A stretch of 64,000 nucleotides of DNA, taken from assembly GCF_005154805.1 (NCBI RefSeq), contig NZ_CP039727.1, positions 5,372,473 to 5,436,472 on the forward strand. Reading direction: 5' to 3'. Positions 24,949 through 32,470 of the stretch are shown one piece after another (position 1 is the first letter of the stretch; every line of letters starts with the position of its first letter). The notes beneath the pieces are model-generated. The model saw nothing but the letters and a program-made list of their open reading frames with translations, searched no databases and was not told the origin of the DNA. Source of the DNA: Bacillus sp. S3 (lineage in GTDB: Bacteria > Bacillota > Bacilli > Bacillales > Cytobacillaceae). The translations under genes were made by a program, and so were the position numbers.

Positions 24949-26034
24949 ATGAAATCAAATATTAGTTTTGTAAACGCCTATATTGCTTTCTTTATCATTC
25001 ACACTTCACAAATCGGGATGGGCATACTTGGCGTCCCTAGAATTGTTTTTCTTGAAGCTAAGCAAGATGCCTGGATCAGCGTTCTACTCTCTGGACTATT
25101 CATTAGTGTTATAATTTGGATGATAATTAGCATCCTTGCTAAATATGAAAACTGTAATCTTTATGAAATACACGAGAATTTATTTGGTCGCTTTATAGGC
25201 AGTATCATCAATACCTTTATTGTTATTTACTTTATTGCAGCACTTTACTCTATCATCATCGCTTATGTTGAATTGTCCCTGACATGGGGATATGAAGGAG
25301 TTGACGAATGGGTAGGTGTTTTAGCGCTATTATTAGTAACCATTTATGCCGTATCTGGCGGATTCAGAGTAATTGCAGGGGTATGTTTCTTATCCTTATT
25401 AATGACTATATGGCTTGTATTTGTTTTTTATCAACCACTTGAATCGATAAACTTCACTAGAATTTTACCCGTCATGTCGGCAACCCCAGCACAAATAATG
25501 AAAGGAGTATTTAAAACCAGTTTTACAATGTTAGGTTTTGAAACTTTATTTTTTATTTTTCCATTTATAAAGGAGAAAAAAAAGCTGCTTTTTTTCAGTC
25601 AATTAGCAATCTGGTTTACTACACTTATTGTATTTATAACAACTGTTATTTCGATATTATTTTTTAGTCCAAAGGAATTAGAAATACATATTTGGCCTGT
25701 GGTCAGTATGATAAGCGCGGTCCATTTTCCATTTCTTGAACGGTTTGAATTTATTGCCGTTCCATTATGGATATTGGTTATTTTTCCAAATTTATGTTTA
25801 TACCTGTTCATTTCTTCAAAAGGAGTAAAACAAATATTTCATTTAAAACAAAAACATGGTATATGGGTAATCTCAATAATCATTTTTATCACGAGTTTTT
25901 TTGTCACCAAAAGAGTCGACAATAACCATTTTTTTGATCAAGTTGGTCATGTCGGCTTTTACCTATGGTTTATCTATCCGATCTTGTTATATTTCATTTC
26001 AATCATTAAATCTAAAATTTTTTCACATTCTTAA
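24949..26034 (+). CDS. gerXB: spore germination receptor B subunit (GerAB family)
   Basis: 361 aa from ATG at 24949. The TTG at 24937 lies upstream of the GAGGTGG ribosome site, so it is rejected. It has ten hydrophobic segments in an APC-superfamily (LeuT-like) arrangement, with 'ISFVNAYIAFFIIHTSQIGMGILGVPR' in TM1 (4-30). The B subunit binds the germinant nutrient. Ten segments, overall length and position between A and C subunits fit. The specific nutrient cannot be told from sequence. Confidence 0.92.
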   Translation: MKSNISFVNAYIAFFIIHTSQIGMGILGVPRIVFLEAKQDAWISVLLSGLFISVIIWMIISILAKYENCNLYEIHENLFGRFIGSIINTFIVIYFIAALYSIIIAYVELSLTWGYEGVDEWVGVLALLLVTIYAVSGGFRVIAGVCFLSLLMTIWLVFVFYQPLESINFTRILPVMSATPAQIMKGVFKTSFTMLGFETLFFIFPFIKEKKKLLFFSQLAIWFTTLIVFITTVISILFFSPKELEIHIWPVVSMISAVHFPFLERFEFIAVPLWILVIFPNLCLYLFISSKGVKQIFHLKQKHGIWVISIIIFITSFFVTKRVDNNHFFDQVGHVGFYLWFIYPILLYFISIIKSKIFSHS

Positions 26035-26047
26035 TGGAGTTGAAAAG

Positions 26048-27178
26048 ATGAAAAAATGGCTTATTCTATTTTGTTGTCTTCTCTGTACTGCATGCGTGCC
26101 CCCTGGAAAAATATTAGAAAGGCAAGGGATTTCAACTATTATTGGTTATGATTTACTTGATAAAGATACATATAAAGGCTCTATTAGCTTGTTGCAATTC
26201 GACCGTAAAGAAGAAAAAACAAGTGAAACCATTTCTGCCGTCGGTACTACAAGCAAACAAATAAGACAAAGGTTAGAACAACAAACAAGCCACGACATTA
26301 CATCTGGACAATTGAGGACAATACTATTTGATAAAGATATAAGTGAAATGATAGGAATTTCATCTTTTTTAGATACAATGCAACGAGACAGCAGCATTGG
26401 ATCATTAATATTTTTGGCCATTACAAACAATACTGAAGAAGTCATTAAAAATAATAACTATGAAGAATACCCTGAGATGGGGTCATATATTTATCAATTA
26501 TTGGATAAGCAAGAAAGGAATGAAATGTTAATAAACTCCAACCTGCATGATTTTTTCTCCACTCTATATGAAATTGGCATCGATCCTACCTTACCTATTA
26601 TATCGAATAAGAATGGTGCGGCACCCTATATTGAAAAGGTGGCATTATTAAAGGATGATAAAATGGTCGGTTCTATTTCTTTGACAAAAAGCTTGTTCAT
26701 AAAATTATTTACCAATCGCAGGGCTTCTTTGGGAGATATAACATTAAACATTCCTCTAGAGGTTTTAGAAAAAAAGGGAATACCACTAGTCGAAAAGCCA
26801 AAAGGAGATAAATTTAATATTACAATTCGCCCAATAAAGCACCGCGGAAAAGTTGAATTATCTAACGAAGATGACTTTTATCTAAACGCAACGATTAAGG
26901 TTTCAACTATAGAAGTACATCCTGCAATTACTCTTAACAATAAGAAATCTATAAAAAAATTGGAGCAACTGCTTGGGGAAGAACTAAGCAAAGAATTGGG
27001 GGATTTTCTTGAGGAGTTAAGAAAATTAAATACTGATCCAATTGGCATTGGAAGAAAAATAAAAAGCATCAGAAAATATTCCAATTTAAGTGATAAAGAT
27101 TTGAGGGAAAAGTATTCAACATTAAAGTTAAAATCAACTATTAAGGTTGAAATAAAACGAACAGGTGCTGTTGATTAG
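26048..27178 (+). CDS. gerXC: spore germination receptor C subunit lipoprotein (GerAC family)
   Basis: 376 aa from ATG at 26048 (GGAG 8 bases upstream). The frame can be read from 25901, but that region overlaps gerXB and lacks a signal. The N-terminal lipoprotein signal 'MKKWLILFCCLLCTAC' ends in Cys16, followed by 'VPPGKILERQGISTIIGYD', the usual start of the three-domain GerC fold. The C-terminal domain contains 'INNKKSIKKLEQ'-type helices and ends 'IKVEIKRTG'. It is anchored on the outer leaflet of the spore inner membrane as the third receptor subunit. A strong terminator follows immediately. Confidence 0.92.
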   Translation: MKKWLILFCCLLCTACVPPGKILERQGISTIIGYDLLDKDTYKGSISLLQFDRKEEKTSETISAVGTTSKQIRQRLEQQTSHDITSGQLRTILFDKDISEMIGISSFLDTMQRDSSIGSLIFLAITNNTEEVIKNNNYEEYPEMGSYIYQLLDKQERNEMLINSNLHDFFSTLYEIGIDPTLPIISNKNGAAPYIEKVALLKDDKMVGSISLTKSLFIKLFTNRRASLGDITLNIPLEVLEKKGIPLVEKPKGDKFNITIRPIKHRGKVELSNEDDFYLNATIKVSTIEVHPAITLNNKKSIKKLEQLLGEELSKELGDFLEELRKLNTDPIGIGRKIKSIRKYSNLSDKDLREKYSTLKLKSTIKVEIKRTGAVD

Positions 27179-27180
27179 TA

Positions 27181-27216
27181 AAGATAGTAGAGAAAAATAC
27201 TCTACTATCTTATTCT
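27181..27216 (+). terminator. terminator of the germination operon
   Basis: Perfect 12-bp stem AAGATAGTAGAG / CTCTACTATCTT with loop AAAAATA, then ATTCTTT. Confidence 0.85.
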
Positions 27217-27252
27217 TTCAAGTTATTTCGTTCAAGAATATTAACTAAGAAG

Positions 27253-27284
27253 AACCTCATTTACTTATGATACGGTTCACCGCG
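27253..27284. mobile_element. rlmH 3'-end site, copy 4 (candidate attachment site)
   Basis: The last codons of rlmH (RGEPYHK-stop on the minus strand) plus 8 bases beyond the stop. On the plus strand it reads ACCTCATTTACTTATGATACG then GTTCACCGCG. It is the resident member of the four direct repeats. In staphylococci the same end of rlmH (orfX) is the SCC insertion site. Confidence 0.65.
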
Positions 27285-27740
27285 ATTAATCCGAAATGCC
27301 CGATATATCTGTTCCACCAATATCAGTCTCATCAGCTGGTGGGGGAAGGTCATCCGTGAAAAAGACAGCTGCTCGTTTGATCGCCGTATTACTTCATCAC
27401 TCAACCCCAACGATCCGCCAATAACAAAAGCAATTTTGCTTTTTCCATATGTCGCTAACTTATCTAATGAATCCGCTAATTCCTCGGATGATCCTAGCTT
27501 TCCTTGAATCGCTAAGGCAATTACATATGTATCTTGGCTTATCTTTGCAAGAATTCGTTCGCCTTCTTTTTGCTTCACCTGCAGCATTTCCAGTTCACTT
27601 AATTCTTCAGGCGCCTTTTCATCTGCCACTTCAATGACATCCACTTTTGCATAGGCGGATAATCTTTTTAAATACTCCTCAATGCCTTGTTTAAGATATT
27701 TTTCTTTTAACTTGCCAACCGATATGATCGAGATATTCAC
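27261..27740 (-). CDS. rlmH: 23S rRNA (pseudouridine1915-N3)-methyltransferase
   Basis: 159 aa, full length SPOUT methyltransferase that methylates pseudouridine 1915 in helix 69 of 23S rRNA on the 70S ribosome. The SAM-binding trefoil-knot motifs are visible: '[18 protein letters not shown]' (72-89), '[15 protein letters not shown]' (102-116), and the C-terminal '[35 protein letters not shown]' (125-159). The 3' end is intact, but its DNA sequence recurs three times to the left. It is probably co-transcribed with the small CxxH/CxxC gene upstream. Confidence 0.96.
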   Translation of the reverse strand: MNISIISVGKLKEKYLKQGIEEYLKRLSAYAKVDVIEVADEKAPEELSELEMLQVKQKEGERILAKISQDTYVIALAIQGKLGSSEELADSLDKLATYGKSKIAFVIGGSLGLSDEVIRRSNEQLSFSRMTFPHQLMRLILVEQIYRAFRINRGEPYHK

Positions 27741-27785
27741 AATCCACAGCCCTTTTCATTTGATTACAAACAGCTTACAAACAAC

Positions 27786-27828
27786 TTATCCACAGAAGTT
27801 ATCCACATATACACATTTTTTATCCACA
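27786..27828. promoter_or_regulatory. DnaA-box cluster outside oriC
   Basis: Three perfect TTATCCACA boxes at 27786-27794, 27799-27807 and 27820-27828, all in the same orientation. A fourth is at 27902-27910 inside the next gene. The cluster lies between rlmH and the CxxH/CxxC gene, about 36 kb from dnaA. Confidence 0.8.
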
Positions 27829-27840
27829 TCTTGTATGGAA

Positions 27841-27999
27841 TCATTTGTTCGCCACCATATATACAGCCTGTTTTTCGCAATATTCACATCCTGTTGATGA
27901 CTTATCCACAGGTATTTGTGATAATACTGGATATGTTTGAAATTGATCCACAATATCATCTAAGGCAATTTCTATATGTTCTTCACAGCTATAAATCAT
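27841..27999 (-). CDS. CxxH/CxxC small protein (YyzF-like)
   Basis: 52 aa, beginning MIYSCEEHIEIALDD and ending with 'GCEYCEKQAVYMVANK'. The 'SCEEH' and 'CEYC' pairs give a CxxH/CxxC metal-site pattern, typical of the small YyzF family found next to rlmH in Bacillaceae. The ATG is preceded by GGGAAGGTGA. Its function is unknown; a zinc-bound fold is likely. It ends 100 bp before rlmH, with the DnaA-box cluster in the gap. Confidence 0.8.
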   Translation of the reverse strand: MIYSCEEHIEIALDDIVDQFQTYPVLSQIPVDKSSTGCEYCEKQAVYMVANK

Positions 28000-28088
28000 T
28001 TATCTTCACCTTCCCGAACTTGATTGTCTACATTATTTTTTACGTATAAATCGCCAATCATACTTATGACCTCATTCATAATACCATA

Positions 28089-28129
28089 AGAAAAGGCAGG
28101 AAAGTGAACCACACATTCACTTTCCTGCC
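28089..28129 (-). terminator. terminator of htrA
   Basis: A perfect 14-bp stem GGCAGGAAAGTGAA / TTCACTTTCCTGCC with loop CCACACA and a T-rich tail on the minus strand. Confidence 0.92.
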
Positions 28130-28143
28130 CGCCCTAAAACATC

Positions 28144-29370
28144 TTATTGTAATTTTTCTCCGGTTAATGTTAAGGTTGTTTCCTTGAGCTTCCCGCCGCG
28201 ATAAAATTTAATCGTCATTTTCTCGCCAATTTTCTTTTTCTGATACAAATGTTTTCGTAAGTCAATGACATCATTGATTTTTTGCCCATCCATTTCAACA
28301 ATGACATCGAGCTCCTGTAATCCTGCCTGTGATGCTGGTGAATTTGACACCACTTGACGAAGTGCCACACCGTAAGTCACATCACGAGGAAGCTTCAATG
28401 CTTCTTCTTGGTAATACGCAGGTATTTCCGCTACCGATTTTAAATCCACTCCCATATACGGGCGTTTCACGGTGCCGAATTTTTCAAGGTCATCGATAAT
28501 CGGCTTGGCCGAATTAATCGGAATGGATAGACCAATTCCTTCAACCGCATTTTGGGCGATTTTCATGGAGTTAATCCCGATCACTTGACCGGCCATGTTG
28601 ATTAACGCTCCACCGCTGTTACCTGGGTTAATTGCTGCGTCCGTTTGCAATACCTCTGATTGCCAGTCAACAATGCCATTCTGATCAATATCAACCGGAA
28701 TGGTCCGCTTCAGCCCTGAGATAATTCCCTGTGTAACTGATCCAGAAAAGGTGGCTCCGAGTGGATTCCCGATCGCTATCACCGGCTCTCCCATTTTTAA
28801 ACTATCGGAATTTCCGAATTCAGCCACTTTCTTTACTTTGCTTGCATCGATTTCAAGCACCGCTAAATCCGTCCAAATATCACTGCCTAGAAGCTTAGCT
28901 GGGATTTTGGTCCCATCAGACATCGTTACTTCCAGCTTTGAAGCGCCTTCGACAACATGGTGGTTGGTTACAACAAAAGCTTTATCGCCGGCCTTTTTAT
29001 AAATTACACCCGATCCTGTCCCGGAGGGCTCTTCCTCATCGACATTATCCGACCAAAAGCTAGACGACTGAATGTTGTTGATACCTACAACCGCCTCACC
29101 TGATTTATCAAAGGCTTTTGTGATGTTCGTATTGACATCATATGAGACCTGCTGTTGAATGACATTTGGCTGTGTTGTATTGTTTGTTTCTTGTGCCGTA
29201 TTTGGATTAATTGTATAAGGCAGAACACCTTGCTTTGACAAGGTTGGAATGGAAAAGACCACTAACATGGCGCCAATTATTGCACCAACTAAGCTGGCGA
29301 AAAAATAACCGCCTCTTTTTCCTTTTTGTCCCCGATAACGCTCCTGTGGATGCTCATCATAATAACCCAT
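28144..29370 (-). CDS. htrA: HtrA-like membrane serine protease (YyxA/HtrC type)
   Basis: 408 aa from the ATG at 29370 (MGYYDEHPQ); earlier ATGs at 29388 and 29379 fall in or too near the AGAGGAA site. There is one transmembrane anchor (about 20-42), then an extracytoplasmic trypsin-like domain with His138 ('TNHHVVEG'), Asp168 ('TDLAVLEI') and Ser252 ('NPGNSGGAL'). A C-terminal PDZ domain spans about 300-400. It is a DegP-type quality-control protease and chaperone at the membrane surface. It is the distal gene of the wal locus, separated from walJ by a terminator, so it is at least partly independent. Confidence 0.93.
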   Translation of the reverse strand: MGYYDEHPQERYRGQKGKRGGYFFASLVGAIIGAMLVVFSIPTLSKQGVLPYTINPNTAQETNNTTQPNVIQQQVSYDVNTNITKAFDKSGEAVVGINNIQSSSFWSDNVDEEEPSGTGSGVIYKKAGDKAFVVTNHHVVEGASKLEVTMSDGTKIPAKLLGSDIWTDLAVLEIDASKVKKVAEFGNSDSLKMGEPVIAIGNPLGATFSGSVTQGIISGLKRTIPVDIDQNGIVDWQSEVLQTDAAINPGNSGGALINMAGQVIGINSMKIAQNAVEGIGLSIPINSAKPIIDDLEKFGTVKRPYMGVDLKSVAEIPAYYQEEALKLPRDVTYGVALRQVVSNSPASQAGLQELDVIVEMDGQKINDVIDLRKHLYQKKKIGEKMTIKFYRGGKLKETTLTLTGEKLQ

Positions 29371-29510
29371 TAACACCATTCCTCTCATTCGAAAAGGTTG
29401 CTATTTTTTATTTTGGCTTATACTAACAATTATACTCATTCATCCTTAAATTACTAAAAAGTTGCATGACTTTAAAGAAAACTTCTCAATTTGTTCATAG
29501 TTTTTTCATA

Positions 29511-29548
29511 AAAAAAATGAAGTGCCTTCAAAAAAGGACAACTTCATT
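29511..29548 (-). terminator. terminator between walJ and htrA
   Basis: AATGAAGT-TGT-CCTT pairs with AAGG-C-ACTTCATT on the minus strand, followed by eight T. Confidence 0.8.
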
Positions 29549-29556
29549 AAAAAATT

Positions 29557-30351
29557 CTATACAGCTGTTAGATTGGTTGGGGTTTTTGGATCTGTGTCAT
29601 AGAGATCGAACTGCTCGCCGACAATGAGTCCGCGGCTCTCTAACGTTTGTGATACCGCCATCTTTGCTAAGTCCTTCATGTTATTATCCATGCTCAAATG
29701 AGCAAGGTAAATCCGCTTCGTATTGTCCCCAACGACATCACTCATTGCAAATGCCGCATCCTCATTGGAGACATGGCCGACATCACTTAAAATTCTTCGT
29801 TTGATGTTCCAAGGGTATCTGCCCATCCGCAGCATTTGCACATCATGGTTTGATTCAAAAATATACACATCGGCATTAGAGATGGTCCCTTTCATTCGGT
29901 CGCTCACGTAGCCTGTGTCGGTAATCAGAACAATCTTTTTCCCGCCCTGATGGAACACATAAAACATGGGTTCCGCAGCATCATGCGAGACACCGAATGA
30001 TTCTATATCAACCGAACCAAAGCTCTTTACCGTTTCCATGTTAAAAACAAACTTTTGCTCGGTCGGAATCACACCAACTGAACTTTCCATCGCCCGCCAT
30101 GTTTTTTCATTCGCATAGACGGGTAAATGATATTTACGGGCGAGCACACCAATCCCTTTAATATGATCACTGTGCTCATGCGTGACGAAAATACCGGACA
30201 GCTTGCTGATATCACGGTCAATTTGTCCAAAAAGCGACTCCATCTGCTTCCCGCTAAACCCGGCATCCACGAGAAAGGAATGTTCATCGGACTCCACATA
30301 CAGGGCATTTCCTGTGCTCCCGCTTGCCAGAATGCTATATCGTAACGACAT
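29557..30351 (-). CDS. walJ: MBL-fold hydrolase WalJ (YycJ)
   Basis: 264 aa, a metallo-beta-lactamase-fold nuclease of the YycJ/WalJ family. Metal motifs are '[10 protein letters not shown]' (57-66), His131-region 'GVSHDAAEP', 'ITDTGY' (about 142-147) and 'LAHLSMDNN' (about 219-227). WalJ acts in DNA metabolism as a 5'-3' exonuclease in studied relatives, and its loss affects replication and wall coordination. It starts 6 bp after walI, within the wal operon, and the operon's main terminator follows. Confidence 0.93.
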   Translation of the reverse strand: MSLRYSILASGSTGNALYVESDEHSFLVDAGFSGKQMESLFGQIDRDISKLSGIFVTHEHSDHIKGIGVLARKYHLPVYANEKTWRAMESSVGVIPTEQKFVFNMETVKSFGSVDIESFGVSHDAAEPMFYVFHQGGKKIVLITDTGYVSDRMKGTISNADVYIFESNHDVQMLRMGRYPWNIKRRILSDVGHVSNEDAAFAMSDVVGDNTKRIYLAHLSMDNNMKDLAKMAVSQTLESRGLIVGEQFDLYDTDPKTPTNLTAV

Positions 30352-30357
30352 ACTGTC

Positions 30358-31155
30358 TCACTCCACTTTACTATTTTCATCACTATTAAACTGAATAATC
30401 TGCCCTTCAAAGGCATTCACAAACAAACTTTCCTTATCATCCACAACAAAGCGCCAGGTTGGAGCTAACACTTGGGAAGCGGCTAAACCAATCAGTGTCG
30501 AATAACCAATCTCCACTTTGGTAATTTTACTCTTCGGCTTTAATATACCCTTTTGATGCAAGGTTTCAATCGCTTTTAACGGCCGGAGAATTTCCTCTTT
30601 TGCCGTTAATTTTTCAATATCCTCTAAATAAGTTTGCTCATAAGAAACAATTTGATTGTCAGCATTAAACGTAAATGTAATCATTCCCTTTATATTTTGA
30701 TATAAGGGAAAACTGTCATATTGTTGAAAGTAAGTAATGGTATTTTTTTTATCATTTTTCTCCCAAAACTGATAATGCTCACCATAAAGAATATTTTCTT
30801 TAAACAAAGAAGAAAGGTCAGCCGGTTCAAACTTCGTATTTAACTGCAGCGGGTTATCAAGTGTCACCTGCAGCGTTGTACCTGGATCCTTAATTACAGC
30901 AGTCTGACCCTTTAGCTTTGCAAGATCGCTCTTGGTAAAGGTTCTCGGTTTTGCACTTAAATATTGATCCTTAATCGGTGCCTTAGGAAGCTCCACATAC
31001 GTTATTTCATCCGCTTTTAGCTTTTCTTCAAAAGAAGCCTCTGTTATGACTTCATACTTATTGGCATCACGCATTTTCATGAATTGAAATAAGAGGTACA
31101 CATCAAGGATCAGGAAGGTAATGATAAAAATGGTTTTTATTTTACTCCAATCCAT
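30358..31155 (-). CDS. walI: WalI (YycI) regulator of WalK
   Basis: 265 aa with one N-terminal membrane helix (about 7-24) and an extracytoplasmic YycI domain. WalI forms a membrane complex with WalH and the kinase WalK and restrains its activity. The 'FRFVVDDKESLFVNAFEGQI' region near the C-terminus (about 236-255) is a typical PepSY-like strand set. Its start overlaps the 3' end of walH by 14 bp, indicating translational coupling. Confidence 0.92.
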   Translation of the reverse strand: MDWSKIKTIFIITFLILDVYLLFQFMKMRDANKYEVITEASFEEKLKADEITYVELPKAPIKDQYLSAKPRTFTKSDLAKLKGQTAVIKDPGTTLQVTLDNPLQLNTKFEPADLSSLFKENILYGEHYQFWEKNDKKNTITYFQQYDSFPLYQNIKGMITFTFNADNQIVSYEQTYLEDIEKLTAKEEILRPLKAIETLHQKGILKPKSKITKVEIGYSTLIGLAASQVLAPTWRFVVDDKESLFVNAFEGQIIQFNSDENSKVE

Positions 31156-32470
31156 GCTTTAGTCCTCCTAGCTCATCCATCGTAATTTGCCCCCAGTCTT
31201 TATCATAACGATAGAACCAGGCGGGCTCTAGAAGAATTAATTTATTCTCCTCCACATCCCTTTCCATGCGATAGCCCAAGATCAATTCTTCAAGCAGCTC
31301 TGGCTTAAAGTTCTTTTTATTTTGTAAATACTCCAACACGACATGTCCCGATGGACGCGTAACCTTTTGCATCTCCGTTGTCAGCGGCAGATCTAACGCA
31401 ATATTCGGCCGAACATACATATTAATTTCATCCCGGCTCCAGACCTCATTAATTTCCGACAGGCCGAGATCGTTAAAAACGGGATAGCCGTCCATACTGT
31501 ATAAGCGGAAGGTTACAGACCGTTTATATTCACTTTTTGAAACAAACCGGAAGGAGTCTGTCCAACCGCCGTGCTCATTGACAAAATCAATGCTTCTTTT
31601 CACTAAATCGTAGGAGCTGTCAATATAATTATCCTCTGCTGTCGGATTCACATAACGAAGGATATTGGTATCATAATTGATATTCATTTTACTTGAATCA
31701 CTCGTGTACTCTTCTCCCTGAGGCACAAAGCTTTTCTGTACGAAACTTGGATCGTTAAAGAGTGCAGCCCTGAATTCTTCAGAATTCAGCGTGATCGGCA
31801 AATATTTATATGTTGTCATTTCTGTTTCGCCCTCTGGCAGAAATAACGTACGTCTATCAGATACCTTATAGGCAAAATACTGCGGGTAACGATTGGCATT
31901 TTTATAAAAATCACGATTAAACTCGGTCAAATTAGTTGATGAGATATGACTAATATAGACCTGCTGATTTTCAGAGGAAACAAAATAGACAATCCCGTTT
32001 TCCTTATTCAGCCCTTCCACGTTAATAATAATCCGATTGAAGTTAAACGACGGCACCCTTTTTCCTTCAATGTTTAAAACACTTCGATATAATTCAATCG
32101 GCACTTCTCCGGGAAAGATTACCTCAACATTCCCGCTGCCATGGAGTAACTCCTCGATATTTTCTACCTTGTCCGTATAATTTTTCACATCAAAAATGGA
32201 CCACCGACTCATTTCCTTAATTACCTTCTCAAGTTCAGCCGTATTATTCGTTCCATAATGCTGTTCTTTAATATGAAACAAGACTTGGTCCGGTCTAACA
32301 ATTTTTTGAACCTCTTGCTTTTCACTTACCGTAACCTCGTCAACTATATTGCTATTTTCCAACGTGTCGTAATTGGGCTGGTATGTCCAAAGATTCCATG
32401 TTAACAGAATACTAAACAAGACTAATACAGTTAAAATCCACGACTTTATATTTTCGTATCTCATGACCAT
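31142..32470 (-). CDS. walH: WalH (YycH) regulator of WalK
   Basis: 442 aa, normal for YycH. A single N-terminal membrane helix (about 9-27, 'WILTVLVLFSILLTWNLW') precedes a long extracytoplasmic region with the three-domain YycH fold, ending 'GQITMDELGGLKHGLE'. It acts together with WalI to tune WalK. The start overlaps the walK stop by 10 bp. Confidence 0.92.
   Translation of the reverse strand: MVMRYENIKSWILTVLVLFSILLTWNLWTYQPNYDTLENSNIVDEVTVSEKQEVQKIVRPDQVLFHIKEQHYGTNNTAELEKVIKEMSRWSIFDVKNYTDKVENIEELLHGSGNVEVIFPGEVPIELYRSVLNIEGKRVPSFNFNRIIINVEGLNKENGIVYFVSSENQQVYISHISSTNLTEFNRDFYKNANRYPQYFAYKVSDRRTLFLPEGETEMTTYKYLPITLNSEEFRAALFNDPSFVQKSFVPQGEEYTSDSSKMNINYDTNILRYVNPTAEDNYIDSSYDLVKRSIDFVNEHGGWTDSFRFVSKSEYKRSVTFRLYSMDGYPVFNDLGLSEINEVWSRDEINMYVRPNIALDLPLTTEMQKVTRPSGHVVLEYLQNKKNFKPELLEELILGYRMERDVEENKLILLEPAWFYRYDKDWGQITMDELGGLKHGLE

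Noticed and set aside
20783..27284. A complete, self-mobile SCC element
   Set aside because: No ccr-type or other recombinase gene is present between the repeats, so only boundary signs can be claimed.
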